Shown piece after piece: positions 1-9,395 of a DNA stretch of 64,000 nt. The stretch's first letter is position 1; every line of letters begins with the position of its first letter. Both the position numbers and the translations under genes were made by a program. The notes under the pieces are model-generated. The model saw nothing but the letters and a program-made list of their open reading frames with translations, ran no database searches and had not been told where the DNA came from. The stretch comes from Pseudomonas lurida (lineage in GTDB: Bacteria; Pseudomonadota; Gammaproteobacteria; Pseudomonadales; Pseudomonadaceae). The stretch covers positions 1,471,501 through 1,535,500 of the forward strand of contig NZ_PDJB01000001.1 in the NCBI RefSeq assembly GCF_002563895.1. The letters run 5' to 3'.

Positions 1-182
1 TCCAGGCGCTGCAGGTTCTCGGTGGTGGTCCCCTGTGGCACCGGCTGGCCCAGGCTGCGATAGGCGGATGCCTTGCCGAAATGCGCGTCGGCTATCAGCA
101 AGCACTGTCGAGCGGGCCAGTACACCGCCTTTTCGGCCAGCAGCCACAACGCTTCCCCCTCCAGCATCAATGAGCAATGCAT
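1..182 (-). CDS. pdeM: Ligase-associated DNA-damage-response endonuclease PdeM (metallophosphoesterase), 3' part missing
   Basis: Only the N-terminal 60 or so residues are inside the window. They contain the metallophosphoesterase metal-binding segment IADAHFGKA. The preceding stretch (LMLEGEALWLLAEKAVYWP) is typical of the PdeM family, which is encoded with Lhr-type helicases and bacterial ATP-dependent ligases. The ATG overlaps the TGA of the upstream helicase gene (TGATG), so the two are translationally coupled. A second ATG five codons in is possible. The family is a predicted nuclease/phosphoesterase in DNA repair; the exact substrate is inferred from the family, not from this sequence. 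Confidence 0.85.
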   Translation of the reverse strand, partial: MHCSLMLEGEALWLLAEKAVYWPARQCLLIADAHFGKASAYRSLGQPVPQGTTTENLQRL

Positions 183-2662
183 CAGCGCTTCCCGTTATCC
201 GCGACTTTTTCCAGGTCCTTGACCATCCGCGCAATGCGCTCCGAGAGTTTTTCCGAACTGAGGCTTTCGCGCATTCGCTCCACCAGCAATGGAAAGGCCA
301 GGGGCGTAGGCCGTTCGATCAGGTGCAGGTCTCGTTTGAGCGCTGAAAGATGACGCAATGTCTCATCCAACCGATGAATATCCAACTCATCGCGCAGGAC
401 TTCTTCCCCGGCCTGGGTCAGCAGCAGGTTCTGCGGGTCATATTGCTTGAACACCTCAAAGAACAAGCCGCTGGAGGCCTGCACCTGCCGCGTACTTTTC
501 GGTGCACCCGGATATCCGGCAAACACCAGCCCGGCAATACGTGCGATCTCGCGAAAGCGGCGCAGGGCCAGTTCACCGGCATTCAGACTGGCCGCCACGT
601 GCTCCAGCAAATGCTCAGGGCTCAGTAACGATTCATTCAGCAGCGCCGGCCAGTCCACTTCGGTGGCGCTCAACAACTCCAGCCCGTAATCATTGACTGC
701 AATCGAAAAAGTCACTGCCTGCCGCTGGCTCACCCGCCACGCCAGCAGGCTCGCCAGGCCCAAGTGCACCTGGCGCCCGGCGAACGGATAGAGAAACAGG
801 TGCCACCCCTCCCTGGACTTCAACGCCTCGGCCAGCAAATGCTTGCGCGTCGGCAGGCCCGACCAGCGCAACTGCGTCTGCAACAGAGACTGCACCGCCT
901 GCATCTCCGGGCCTTCATAGTGACCGTGCGCCGCCGCATCAAAGCGCTCCACCACGGCCTGGGCCAGCTCATTGGAAAGGGGCATGCGCCCGCCATTCCA
1001 GCGCGGTACGGCGGCTTTTTTCGCGGTGCTGCGGCGTACATAGGCGGTCATGTTTTCCACCCGTACCAGCTCCAGCAAGCGACCGGCAAATAGAAAGCCG
1101 TCGCCAGGCTTGAGCCGCGCAATAAAGCCTTCCTCGACACTCCCCAGATTCTTGCCGCCACCGCCCTTGCTCCAGAATTTCAGCTGGATACTGGCATCGC
1201 TGACGATCGTGCCCACGCTCATCCGATGACGACGCGCCAGCCGGGCATCGGGGACACGCCATACCCCATGCTCGTCTGGTTCTACGCGGCGGTAATCCGG
1301 GTAGGCGGTCAGCGAGAGGCCGCCATGGCGCACAAAACCCAGCGCCCACGCCCAGTCTGCGTCCGTGAGGTCGCGATAAGCCCTGGCACCGCGCACCTCG
1401 GCCAGTAAGGCATCGGGTGTAAACCCGCCGCCCAGCGCCATGCTGACCAAATGTTGTACGAGCACATCCAATGGCTTGCGCGGTGATTCCCGCGCTTCAA
1501 TGCGCCGCTGGGCAATCGCATCCTGGGCCGCCGCGGCTTCCACCAGCTCCAGGCTGTGGGTCGGCACCAACGTCACCCGCGATGGCCGCCCTGGCGCATG
1601 CCCCGAACGCCCGGCGCGCTGCATCAAGCGCGCCACACCTTTGGCCGAGCCGATCTGCAGTACGCGCTCCACGGGCAGGAAGTCCACCCCCAGGTCGAGG
1701 CTCGATGTGCACACCACCGCCTTGAGCTGGCCGTCTTTCAGCGCCCGTTCCACCCAATCGCGGGTTTCCCGGGACAACGAACCGTGGTGCAGGGCAATCA
1801 CCCCGGCCCAGTCCGGCCGGGCGTCCAGTAAGGCCTGATACCAGATTTCCGATTGTGCCCGCGTATTGGTAAACACCAGGCAGCTACTGCTGGCGTCCAC
1901 CTCGGCCACCACCTGGGGCAACATCTTCAAGCCGATGTGCCCGGCCCAGGGAAAGCGCTCGGCGACGGGTGGCAGCAAGGTGTCGACCTGCAGCTGTTTA
2001 GCCGTTTTGCCTTGCACGTTGATCCCGCCCCCTTGTGGGACCAGTACTTCCAAGGCGTGGGACTGGTTGCCCAAGGTCGCCGAGATACCCCACACCATCA
2101 GCTCCGGATGCCAACGCCGCAGCCGTGCCAGCGCCAGTTGCAACTGTACGCCGCGCTTGTTGCCAATCAATTCATGCCATTCATCCACGACCACCATGCG
2201 CAGGTGCGCCAGGCCCACTTCGCTGTCGGCGCGCGCCAGCATCAGGGTCAGGCTTTCCGGCGTGGTGATCAGTGCAGTGGGTTGGCGCCGTGTCTGCCGG
2301 GCGCGCTCACTGCTGCTGGTATCGCCGGTGCGCAGGCCGACATTCCAGGGAATCTCCAATGTTTCAAGCGGTGCTTCGAGGGCGCGCGCGGTGTCGGCCG
2401 CCAGGGCACGCATGGGCGTGATCCACAGCACCGTCAGGGGTTCAGCGGGAGGTTTGCGTTTACCCGTCACGGGCGGGCGAGTGATGGCGAAGCGATTGAG
2501 GGCGGCAAACCACAGCGCATAGGTCTTACCCGCGCCGGTGCTGGCATGCAGCAACCCCGACTGGCCCCCCTTGACCGCCGCCCATACGTCTTTCTGAAAG
2601 GCGAACGGCTTCCAGCCTTTGGCGGCAAACCATTGTTTGGCGAAGTCGATGGGTTTTGCCAT
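182..2662 (-). CDS. Ligase-associated DEXH-box DNA helicase (Lhr family)
   Basis: 826 residues from the ATG at 2662. An upstream in-frame GTG at 2704 would add 14 residues that do not look like the family N-terminus. SF2 helicase motifs are in order: Walker A ASTGAGKT (about 40-47), a DEWH box (160-163), a SAT motif in ISATLGN, and motif [12 protein letters not shown] long C-terminal Lhr/winged-helix region follows. The family are 3'-5' ATP-dependent helicases encoded with an ATP-dependent ligase, an MBL exonuclease and PdeM. Here the gene is directly coupled to pdeM but separated from the ligase and exonuclease by a transporter operon. Function is well supported; the repair substrate is inferred. 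Confidence 0.93.
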   Translation of the reverse strand: MAKPIDFAKQWFAAKGWKPFAFQKDVWAAVKGGQSGLLHASTGAGKTYALWFAALNRFAITRPPVTGKRKPPAEPLTVLWITPMRALAADTARALEAPLETLEIPWNVGLRTGDTSSSERARQTRRQPTALITTPESLTLMLARADSEVGLAHLRMVVVDEWHELIGNKRGVQLQLALARLRRWHPELMVWGISATLGNQSHALEVLVPQGGGINVQGKTAKQLQVDTLLPPVAERFPWAGHIGLKMLPQVVAEVDASSSCLVFTNTRAQSEIWYQALLDARPDWAGVIALHHGSLSRETRDWVERALKDGQLKAVVCTSSLDLGVDFLPVERVLQIGSAKGVARLMQRAGRSGHAPGRPSRVTLVPTHSLELVEAAAAQDAIAQRRIEARESPRKPLDVLVQHLVSMALGGGFTPDALLAEVRGARAYRDLTDADWAWALGFVRHGGLSLTAYPDYRRVEPDEHGVWRVPDARLARRHRMSVGTIVSDASIQLKFWSKGGGGKNLGSVEEGFIARLKPGDGFLFAGRLLELVRVENMTAYVRRSTAKKAAVPRWNGGRMPLSNELAQAVVERFDAAAHGHYEGPEMQAVQSLLQTQLRWSGLPTRKHLLAEALKSREGWHLFLYPFAGRQVHLGLASLLAWRVSQRQAVTFSIAVNDYGLELLSATEVDWPALLNESLLSPEHLLEHVAASLNAGELALRRFREIARIAGLVFAGYPGAPKSTRQVQASSGLFFEVFKQYDPQNLLLTQAGEEVLRDELDIHRLDETLRHLSALKRDLHLIERPTPLAFPLLVERMRESLSSEKLSERIARMVKDLEKVADNGKR

Positions 2663-2730
2663 GCGGTGGCTGAACTCTGGAAGGCCTATTCCACAGACCT
2701 TCACGGAGTATCAAAGGTTTAACGCAATCC

Positions 2731-3099
2731 TTGTAGGCGCCGGTTTGCCGGCGATGGCGGCCCGACAGCCAACCGCTATCTAACGGTTGCCCCGCGATCC
2801 AAAAATGTGGGAGCGGGCTTGCTCGCGAAGGCGCCCTGACAGCCGACCAGGAGATTGGATCAGACCGGGTACATATCCGTTATCTAGGTAACGGCTGCTA
2901 GGGGTTCCGCTCTTACAGCGGGTCACTTTGGAAAAGCCCCAAAGTAACCAAAAGGCTCTTGCCCCAACACTCGGCACCTCGCCTAGGCTCGGTGTGCCCG
3001 TAATCCGACAGTGATTTGGGGGGCCGCCGCCACGCGCCCTCCATGGCGCGGGGCGGCTAAACCGGCATCCCTGCCGGTTTACCCCCCAAATCCCTGTCG
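2731..3099. repeat. Compound intergenic repeat, chain of hairpins with 18-bp inverted arms
   Basis: The 2663-3249 gap holds no convincing gene. It starts with REP-like units (TAGGCGCCGG-type near 2733 and GTGGGAGCGGGCTTGCTCGCGA from 2815). A run of small hairpins follows: CCGTTA/TAACGG near 2877, CTTTGG/CCAAAG near 2928. The last block has near-perfect arms CGACAGTGATTTGGGGGG (3006-3023) and CCCCCCAAATCCCTGTCG (3082-3099, 17/18 complementary) around a perfect stem AAACCGGCA/TGCCGGTTT (3059-3067, 3072-3080). It resembles the multicopy intergenic elements of P. fluorescens genomes, but the copy number cannot be judged here. Confidence 0.75.
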
Positions 3100-3249
3100 A
3101 ATTCCGGCCAGCGTGTTTGATGGGGCGCTAGGATCAAAGGCAAGATCAAAAGCCAGATCAAGAGCGGCTCGCTTCGCATCGTGGTTGGCGCTGGGTGCTT
3201 CAGAATGGTGTAGAAGCCTGTGCTGATCGCCGGTAAGGCGGCTCCTTGG

Positions 3250-4014
3250 TTATTTCAGGTTGCCGCTCAGGAACTGCTGCAAACGCTCACTCTTCGGGTT
3301 ACCCAGCACGTCCTCAGGTGCGCCTTGCTCTTCCACCAGGCCCTTGTGCAGGAACAGCACCTGGCTCGATACCTTGCGTGCAAAGCTCATCTCGTGGGTC
3401 ACCATGATCATGGTGCGACCTTCCTCGGCGAGGCCCTGGATCACCTTCAACACTTCGCCTACCAGCTCCGGGTCGAGGGCCGAGGTGGGTTCGTCGAACA
3501 GCATCACCTCCGGTTCCATCGCCAGGGCGCGGGCGATGGCCACGCGTTGCTGCTGGCCGCCGGACAGGAACGCCGGGTACTGATCGGCTACGCGCGCCGG
3601 CAAACCCACCTTGTCCAGGTAGCGACGGGCACGATCTTCGGCGTCCTTCTTGCTGCAACCCAGCACCCGGCGCGGTGCCATGGTGATGTTTTCCAGCACG
3701 CTCATGTGGCTCCACAGGTTGAAGTGCTGGAACACCATTGCCAGGCGCGTGCGCAGGCGCTGCAGTTCGGCATCATCGGCCACGCGCATGCCGTGGCGGT
3801 CGCTGACCATGCGGATCGGTTGGCCGTCGAGGGTCATGGCGCCGTCGTTGGGGGTTTCCAGGAAGTTGATGCAGCGCAAAAAGGTGCTCTTGCCCGAGCC
3901 GCTGGCGCCGATCAGGCTGATCACGTCACCGGTCCTGGCCTTGAGCGAAACACCTTTGAGCACCTCATTGTCGCCATAGCTTTTATGCAGGCCTTCAACG
4001 GTCAATTTGTACAT
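3250..4014 (-). CDS. hisP: Basic amino-acid ABC transporter ATP-binding protein (HisP/AotP type)
   Basis: 254 residues from the ATG at 4014 (MYKLTVEGLHKSYG). A longer frame reaching 4077 would overlap the upstream gene and is unlikely. Walker A GASGSGKST (36-44), Q-loop VFQHFNLW, signature LSGGQQQ (150-156), Walker B VMLFDEP (170-176) and the H-loop THEMSFA are all intact. It powers uptake through the two permeases encoded upstream. Gene order binding protein-Q-M-O-P matches the Pseudomonas aot (arginine/ornithine) operon, so basic amino acids are the likely substrates. Unlike aot of P. aeruginosa, no argR follows; a repeat element does. Confidence 0.93.
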   Translation of the reverse strand: MYKLTVEGLHKSYGDNEVLKGVSLKARTGDVISLIGASGSGKSTFLRCINFLETPNDGAMTLDGQPIRMVSDRHGMRVADDAELQRLRTRLAMVFQHFNLWSHMSVLENITMAPRRVLGCSKKDAEDRARRYLDKVGLPARVADQYPAFLSGGQQQRVAIARALAMEPEVMLFDEPTSALDPELVGEVLKVIQGLAEEGRTMIMVTHEMSFARKVSSQVLFLHKGLVEEQGAPEDVLGNPKSERLQQFLSGNLK

Positions 4015-4027
4015 GGGGCGTGCATCC

Positions 4028-5146
4028 TCAAGGCGAAAGTAGATAGCCGCTGCGGTAGGCCTCGGTGCCTGCGACATGGCCGATGACCATCCCGGCAGTG
4101 GCCATGCGGCGCAGCGAACGGGCGTAAAGCAGGCCGGCCTTCTGGCAGCGCACCGGCGTTACGCGGTCGGAAATGGGGTCGATGATTTCAGCGATCAACT
4201 GCCCGGCTTCCAGGTATTCACCCGGCAGTGCGCTGAACACCAGCAGGCCGCCGACTGGAGTTGCCACCGGTTCAACGCCGGCCAGCGGCGTGGCCGGGTA
4301 GGGCAGTTCGGGCAGTGGTGCTGCATCGCCCGCAATGGCGCCGAAATGAATCAGGTAATTGATGATCGCCTGACAGTCGAGGCTGGCCAGGCCATGGTTG
4401 ACGTCGCCCTGGCCGCGCAGTTCTACGGTCACCGAGAAACTGCCCATGGGGATCGCAAAGCGCTCGCCGAAGCGTTGCTGCAATCGCCACCACACCAGGG
4501 TGAAACACTCATCGAAGGACTGCCCGCCGGAATCGGTGGCCAGCAGGTTGGCCTCCGAACCGATATAGCGTGCCAATGGTTCCACCTGCGGCCAGGCTTC
4601 GGGGGTGGTGTACAGATGCGCCACGGCTTCGAAGTCGCAATGCAGGTCCAGCACCATATCGGCGTCGCAGGCCAGGCGTTGCAGCACCAGCCGCTGGGAT
4701 TGCAGTTGGGTGTCGGCGCGTTGTGCAGCGAGGGCGGTGGACAACGCGGCGCGGACCAACTTGACGTTCTGCCGGGGATCGTCCCCAAGCTCGTTCTCGA
4801 TCTGGTCACCCACCGTTTCACTGAGGTCGACAAACAGGCGATTGAAGTTCTGCCCGCTCTCCAGCTCGTAGCGGCCCAGCGGGATATCCATCAACACCTG
4901 TTCCAGGCCCACCGGATTGGCAATGGGCACCAGCACGATCTCACTGCGCAGGCGACCGGCCGCGGCCAACTTCGCCAGCTGGACCTTGAGGTGCCAGGCA
5001 ACGAGCATGCCCGGCAGCTCATCGGCATGCAGCGATGACTGAATGTAAATCTTGCCTTCGGCCTGTTCCGGGCCGAAGTGAAAGCTGTGAATCTGCCGCG
5101 CCGTGCCGGGCACCGGCGCAATCAGCTCGTGGACCTGATGACGCAT
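4028..5146 (-). CDS. Succinylglutamate desuccinylase/aspartoacylase-family protein (AotO-like)
   Basis: 372 residues; ATG preceded by AAGGAG, which overlaps the stop of the upstream permease. The M14-like zinc carboxypeptidase fold is visible: SSLHADELPG supplies the H..E zinc ligands, with VLDLHCDFEA and a C-terminal beta domain with VTPVRCQKAG. This is the family of AstE and of AotO, a protein of unsettled role inside the Pseudomonas aot transport operon. Placement between permease and ATPase genes suggests a role linked to transport or to deacylation of an imported compound, but no substrate can be read from the sequence. Confidence 0.85.
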   Translation of the reverse strand: MRHQVHELIAPVPGTARQIHSFHFGPEQAEGKIYIQSSLHADELPGMLVAWHLKVQLAKLAAAGRLRSEIVLVPIANPVGLEQVLMDIPLGRYELESGQNFNRLFVDLSETVGDQIENELGDDPRQNVKLVRAALSTALAAQRADTQLQSQRLVLQRLACDADMVLDLHCDFEAVAHLYTTPEAWPQVEPLARYIGSEANLLATDSGGQSFDECFTLVWWRLQQRFGERFAIPMGSFSVTVELRGQGDVNHGLASLDCQAIINYLIHFGAIAGDAAPLPELPYPATPLAGVEPVATPVGGLLVFSALPGEYLEAGQLIAEIIDPISDRVTPVRCQKAGLLYARSLRRMATAGMVIGHVAGTEAYRSGYLLSP

Positions 5147-5155
5147 GAAGGCTCC

Positions 5156-5866
5156 TTAGTGGCTCGGCCCGAGGAAGGCCAGCCAGCGGCGCTCCGCCAG
5201 ACGAAACAGACCGACCAGGGCAAAGGTCACGGTCAGGTAGATCAGCGCAGCGATACCGAATGATTGGAAGGTCATAAAGGTAGCCGAGTTGGCATCCCGC
5301 GCCACCTTGAGGATGTCTGGAATCGTCGCGGTGAAGGCCACCGTGGTCGAGTGCAGCATCAGGATCACTTCATTGCTGTAGTAGGGCAGCGAGCGGCGCA
5401 ACGCCGACGGCATGATCACGTACGCGTAGAGTTTCCAGCCGCTCAAGCCGTAGGCCTTGGCCGCTTCGACTTCGCCATGGGCCATGCTGCGGATCGACCC
5501 GGCGAAAATCTCCGTGGTGTAGGCACATGTGTTCAGGGCAAACGCCAGGATGGTGCAGTTCATCGCGTCGCGAAAGAATGCGTCCAGCAGTGGCTGCTCG
5601 CGCACGGCGGCGATGCTGTAGATGCCGGTGTAGCAGATCAGCAACTGGATATAGAGCGGCGTGCCCCGGAACAGGTAGGTGTAGAACTGCACCGGCCAGC
5701 GCACCAGGCGCTTGCGCGACACACGGGCGATGGACAACGGGATCGACACCAGGAACCCGATGACCAGGGCGGCCGTCAGCAACCACATCGTCATGGCCAG
5801 GCCGGTGATGTGCTGGCCGTCGCTATAAAGGAAGGGGCGCCAGTATTCCTGCAAGAGTTCGATCAT
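5156..5866 (-). CDS. hisM: Amino-acid ABC transporter permease (HisM type)
   Basis: 236 residues with about five hydrophobic helices. It has the polar amino-acid permease EAA loop (GEVEAAKAYGLSGWKLYAYV), which contacts the ATPase. The start overlaps the upstream permease stop by 4 bp (ATGA), so the two subunits are translationally coupled and should assemble as a heterodimer in the inner membrane. Family HisM/AotM for lysine, arginine, ornithine or histidine. Confidence 0.92.
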   Translation of the reverse strand: MIELLQEYWRPFLYSDGQHITGLAMTMWLLTAALVIGFLVSIPLSIARVSRKRLVRWPVQFYTYLFRGTPLYIQLLICYTGIYSIAAVREQPLLDAFFRDAMNCTILAFALNTCAYTTEIFAGSIRSMAHGEVEAAKAYGLSGWKLYAYVIMPSALRRSLPYYSNEVILMLHSTTVAFTATIPDILKVARDANSATFMTFQSFGIAALIYLTVTFALVGLFRLAERRWLAFLGPSH

Positions 5867-6591
5867 CGTACGGCCTCCCGGGCGCCTGCAGAGTAGCGAC
5901 GTTCAAGGCGGCGCAAGACGAAGTTGGACGCGCTGGTGATCAACAAGTAGATCAACGCCGCGAGTACCAGGAAGTAAAACAGCTGATACGTGCTCTTGCC
6001 GGCGTCCTGGGCGGCCTTGACCAGGTCGGCCAGGCCGATGATCGACACCAGGGCCGTGGCCTTGAGCATCACCATCCAGTTATTGCCGATACCCGGCAGG
6101 GCAAAGCGCATCATTTGCGGGAAGGTCACGTAGCGAAACCGCTGGCCGCGCTTGAGGCCATAGGCCGTGGCGGCTTCCAGTTGGCCACGGGGCACCGCAA
6201 GGATCGCGCCGCGAAAAGTCTCGGTGAAGTAGGCACCGTAGATAAACCCCAGGGTAATCACCCCGGCGCTGAATGGGTCGATCTCGATGTATTCCCATTC
6301 CATGAAGTCGGTCAGGCCGGTGAGCCAGGTTTGCAGGCTGTAGAAAATCAGCAGCATCAGCACCAGGTCGGGCACCCCACGGATCAGCGTGGTGTAGAGC
6401 TGGGCGGGGATGCGCAGGAACGGCAGGCTGGACAATTTGGCGCTGGCGCCGATCAGCCCCAGCAATACGCTGACGGCCAGGGACAGCACCGACAACTTGA
6501 TCGTCATCCAGGTGCCTTGCAGCAACAGCGGGCCGAAACCCTTCAAGCTGAGCGCGCTCAGGCCGAGGGTTTGCAACAGTTCTTCGAACAT
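5863..6591 (-). CDS. hisQ: Amino-acid ABC transporter permease (HisQ type)
   Basis: 242 residues, hydrophobic, with the EAA loop GQLEAATAYGLKRGQRFRYV and the N-terminal membrane segment LLLQGTWMTIKLSVLSLAVSV. It partners the HisM-type permease encoded by the overlapping downstream gene. It is separated from the binding-protein gene by only 57 bp, which contain a strong hairpin (see 6612-6640). The start codon has only a modest Shine-Dalgarno (AGGTCC). Confidence 0.92.
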   Translation of the reverse strand: MFEELLQTLGLSALSLKGFGPLLLQGTWMTIKLSVLSLAVSVLLGLIGASAKLSSLPFLRIPAQLYTTLIRGVPDLVLMLLIFYSLQTWLTGLTDFMEWEYIEIDPFSAGVITLGFIYGAYFTETFRGAILAVPRGQLEAATAYGLKRGQRFRYVTFPQMMRFALPGIGNNWMVMLKATALVSIIGLADLVKAAQDAGKSTYQLFYFLVLAALIYLLITSASNFVLRRLERRYSAGAREAVR

Positions 6592-6611
6592 AAATCGGGA
6601 CCTATGGCGAT

Positions 6612-6640
6612 AAAAAAGCGCCCCTCCAGGGGAGGGGCGC
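6612..6640 (-). terminator. Hairpin with T6 tail between binding-protein and permease genes
   Basis: Perfect 10-bp stem GCGCCCCTCC (6618-6627) / GGAGGGGCGC (6631-6640) with a 3-nt loop. On the minus (coding) strand it is followed by six T residues (6617-6612). It lies 8 bp after the binding-protein stop and 20 bp before the permease start. It reads as an intrinsic terminator that would have to be leaky for the operon to be expressed as one unit. Confidence 0.85.
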
Positions 6641-6648
6641 TCCAGGCA

Positions 6649-7428
6649 TTATTTGCCGCTGTACAGGTTCAGATCGCCAAAGTGTTTCTTCTGGATGGTG
6701 GCGTAGGTGCCATCATCGTGTAACGCTTTGATACCTTTATCCAAAAGCGCCTTCAGTTCAGTGTTACCTTTTTTGATACCGATGGCGGTTTTCGACGGCA
6801 GCAACGGGTCGTCGATCGCCGCGCTCACTTCGTAGCCAGCACCGGCTGGCGACTTCAGGAAGCCCAGTTCGGCCTGCAGCATGTCTTGCACGGAAGCGTC
6901 GAGACGCCCGGAAGTCAGGTCGGCATACACTTGGTCCTGGTTGGCGTAGGCCTTGGTGGTCACACCGGCTTTGTCCAGCACGGCCTTGGCGTAGGCTTCC
7001 TGGATGGTGCCTTGTTCGTAGCCCACGGATTTGCCCTTGAGGGACTCAGGCGTCGAGTAGCCAGCACCTTTCTTGAACACCAGCGAGGTCGGGCCGGAGA
7101 ACAGCTCACTAGAGAAGTCGATGGCCTTTTCACGCACCGGGGTCACGGTCATGGACGAAATCACGCCGTCGAATTTGTTGGCTTTCAGGCCTGGAATCAT
7201 GCCGTCGAAATCACTTTCAACCCACTTGCACTTCACTTTCAGCTCGGCGCAGATCGCATTGCCCAGGTCGATATCGAAGCCTACCAGGCTGCCATCGGCG
7301 GCCTTGGATTCGAACGGCGCGTAGGACGGATCGACACCAAAACGCAGTTCCTTGTATTCCTTGGCCAGCGCGGTACCTGCGGCCATGCACAGAGCCAGTG
7401 CAGAAAGGGTCAGCAATGCTTTTTTCAT
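6649..7428 (-). CDS. Periplasmic basic amino-acid-binding protein (HisJ/ArgT/AotJ type)
   Basis: 259 residues from the ATG at 7428, preceded by AGGGATT. Sec signal peptide of about 21 residues (MKKALLTLSALALCMAAGTALA). The SBP_bac_3 fold is clear: LRFGVDPSYAPFESK, GFDIDLGNAIC, DGMIPGLKANKFDGVISSMTVT and GRLDASVQD. The pair of cysteines in C.ELKVKC is a usual feature of the LAO/HisJ branch. First gene of the J-Q-M-O-P transporter operon. A single specificity (arginine, ornithine, lysine or histidine) cannot be assigned. Confidence 0.92.
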   Translation of the reverse strand: MKKALLTLSALALCMAAGTALAKEYKELRFGVDPSYAPFESKAADGSLVGFDIDLGNAICAELKVKCKWVESDFDGMIPGLKANKFDGVISSMTVTPVREKAIDFSSELFSGPTSLVFKKGAGYSTPESLKGKSVGYEQGTIQEAYAKAVLDKAGVTTKAYANQDQVYADLTSGRLDASVQDMLQAELGFLKSPAGAGYEVSAAIDDPLLPSKTAIGIKKGNTELKALLDKGIKALHDDGTYATIQKKHFGDLNLYSGK

Positions 7429-7642
7429 TATGTAATCCCTGGAAACCAAGATAAGCGCTTGTGGCGCGTTTTTAGGACTGTTACTGAACGGTGTCAGACG
7501 GATCACAAGTAGCAATTTCTGCACCATAGTTCCGAATGAGCGTTTTAAAAGGTGGGGCGAGGGAGTTCTGAGTGTAGGAGATGCCCGAAAATGGGCGCAC
7601 AAAAAACAGTGCACCAAGTTGGGTCCGTCATGGGTCAACATT

Positions 7643-7728
7643 ATGGGAGCGGGCGTGCCTGCGATGGCGGCGTTTCAGTGACAGATGAACGAACCGGTCC
7701 ACCGTTATCGCAGGCAAGCCCGCTCCCA
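7643..7728. repeat. REPIN-like inverted pair
   Basis: TGGGAGCGGGCGTGCCTGCGAT at the left and its near-complement ending GCAAGCCCGCTCCCA (7707-7728) are separated by about 40 bp. This lies in the 332-bp gap between the ligase gene end (7761) and the ABC binding-protein start (7428). The part near 7429-7640 presumably holds the ABC operon promoter, but no clear -35/-10 stands out. Confidence 0.8.
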
Positions 7729-7760
7729 CAGGCGGTTTGTGGCGGTTTTTTGCCAACGAG

Positions 7761-9395
7761 TCAGGCCAGCAGGTCCTGCAGGGTGGCGAGGTTGTCGGCG
7801 TCCTCGACCTTCTTATCCTGGCGCCAGCGCAACATCCGCGGAAATCGCACCGCAATCCCGCTCTTGTGCCGTTTGGACAGGGCAATGCCCTCGAACCCCA
7901 GTTCAAACACCATGCTGGGCGTCACACTGCTCACCGGGCCGAATTTTTCCACCGTGGTCTTGCGCACGATCGCATCGACCTTGCGCATTTCTTCGTCGGT
8001 CAGCCCGGAGTAGGCCTTGGCGAATGGCACCAGCGTGCGATCGCTGCCGGGCGGGCCGTCCCACACTGCGAAGGTGTAGTCGCTGTAGAGGCTGGCACGA
8101 CGGCCGTGGCCGCGCTGGGCATAGATCAACACCGCGTCGACGCTGAATGGGTCGACCTTCCATTTCCACCACACGCCCATGTCTTTGGTACGGCCTACGC
8201 CGTACAGGCCATCACGTGCCTTGAGCATCATGCCTTCCACGCCCAGGCGGCGGGACGCTTCGCGCTGTTCGGCCAGCGCTTGCCAACATGTTCCGGTCAG
8301 CAACGGGGAGGCGAGCAAAACCGGTTGGTTGCACTGGGCGACGACGCGCTCAAGTTGGGTGCGGCGCTCGGCTTGGGTGTGGTTGCGCCAGTCCTCGCCC
8401 TCGTGTTCCAACAGGTCGTACGCGAGCACCGCGACCGGGGCATCCTCCAGCACCTTTTTGCTCAGGGTCTTGCGGCCGATCCGCTGCTGCAGCAGGGCGA
8501 AGGGTTGCACCGCATCCTTCCACACCACGATTTCGCCGTCGATCACCGTGCCATCGGGCAGGCCGCTCACCAGGCTATGAAGCTCGGGGAAACGCTCGGT
8601 GACCAATTCTTCGCCACGGGACCAGATCCACAGGCGGCCTTCACGCTTGACCAGTTGCGCACGGATGCCATCCCACTTCCATTCCACCTGCCAGTCGGAG
8701 GGGGCACCGAGCAACGCGTCGAATTGCTCCACCGGTTGTGCCAGGCCATGGGCGAGAAAAAACGGATAAGGCTGCCCGCCCCGTTGCGCATGCTCGTCGG
8801 ACGATTCGGCGGCGATCAGCTTGAGGTAGCCCTCAGGCGTAGGGCGATTGGACAGGTCGGTGTAGCCCACCAATCGCTGCGCTACCCGCTTGCTGTCGAG
8901 GTCGGCCATCGCGGCGAGGGCGCGGGTGACCAGCAACTTGGACACCCCGACCCGAAAACTGCCGGTGATCAGCTTGATGCACACCATCAGGCTTGGTTGA
9001 TCCAATTGCGCCCATAACGCCGGGAGCCGCTCGGCCAGTTCCAGCGGAGGCAAGCCACGCAAAGGCAGGAGTTTTTCCTCCAGCCACACCGCGAGACCGT
9101 CCTCCGAGGTGTAGGGGGATTCCGGTAGTAGCAGGGAGATGGTCTCTGCCAGGTCGCCTACCGACTGGTAGCTTTCTTCAAACAGCCACGGCTCGATGCC
9201 GGACGCTTCGGTGGCCATGTCCCTTAACAGGCGCGTGGGCACCAATTGCCGGGGGCGTCCTCCGGAGAGGAAATACACAGCCCAGGCGGCATCCTCTGGC
9301 GCTGCGTGACGGAAGTAGGCTTGCAGCGCGGCAAGCTTGGCGTTGCTCGAGGTGGTGGCGTCGAGGTTCGCGTACAACTCGGCGAAGGCTTTCAT
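7761..9395 (-). CDS. ATP-dependent DNA ligase (helicase/exonuclease-associated type)
   Basis: 544 residues. The adenylation motif EWKWDGIR places the catalytic lysine at K240. Later nucleotidyltransferase motifs are IDGEIVVW, EGMMLKARDGLY and WWKWKVD, followed by an OB fold and the C-terminal RFPRMLRWRQDK typical of this family. The N-terminal 200 residues are the DNA-binding domain. The start overlaps the exonuclease stop by 4 bp (ATGA). The family joins nicks in DNA repair alongside the NAD-dependent LigA. It normally sits with the Lhr-type helicase and PdeM, which here lie 5 kb downstream. Confidence 0.94.
   Translation of the reverse strand: MKAFAELYANLDATTSSNAKLAALQAYFRHAAPEDAAWAVYFLSGGRPRQLVPTRLLRDMATEASGIEPWLFEESYQSVGDLAETISLLLPESPYTSEDGLAVWLEEKLLPLRGLPPLELAERLPALWAQLDQPSLMVCIKLITGSFRVGVSKLLVTRALAAMADLDSKRVAQRLVGYTDLSNRPTPEGYLKLIAAESSDEHAQRGGQPYPFFLAHGLAQPVEQFDALLGAPSDWQVEWKWDGIRAQLVKREGRLWIWSRGEELVTERFPELHSLVSGLPDGTVIDGEIVVWKDAVQPFALLQQRIGRKTLSKKVLEDAPVAVLAYDLLEHEGEDWRNHTQAERRTQLERVVAQCNQPVLLASPLLTGTCWQALAEQREASRRLGVEGMMLKARDGLYGVGRTKDMGVWWKWKVDPFSVDAVLIYAQRGHGRRASLYSDYTFAVWDGPPGSDRTLVPFAKAYSGLTDEEMRKVDAIVRKTTVEKFGPVSSVTPSMVFELGFEGIALSKRHKSGIAVRFPRMLRWRQDKKVEDADNLATLQDLLA

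Noticed and set aside
2780..2977. 65-codon minus-strand ORF often annotated as hypothetical in Pseudomonas
   Set aside because: It lies wholly within the hairpin repeat, and its sequence is dictated by repeat units (for example REP core). Not a gene.
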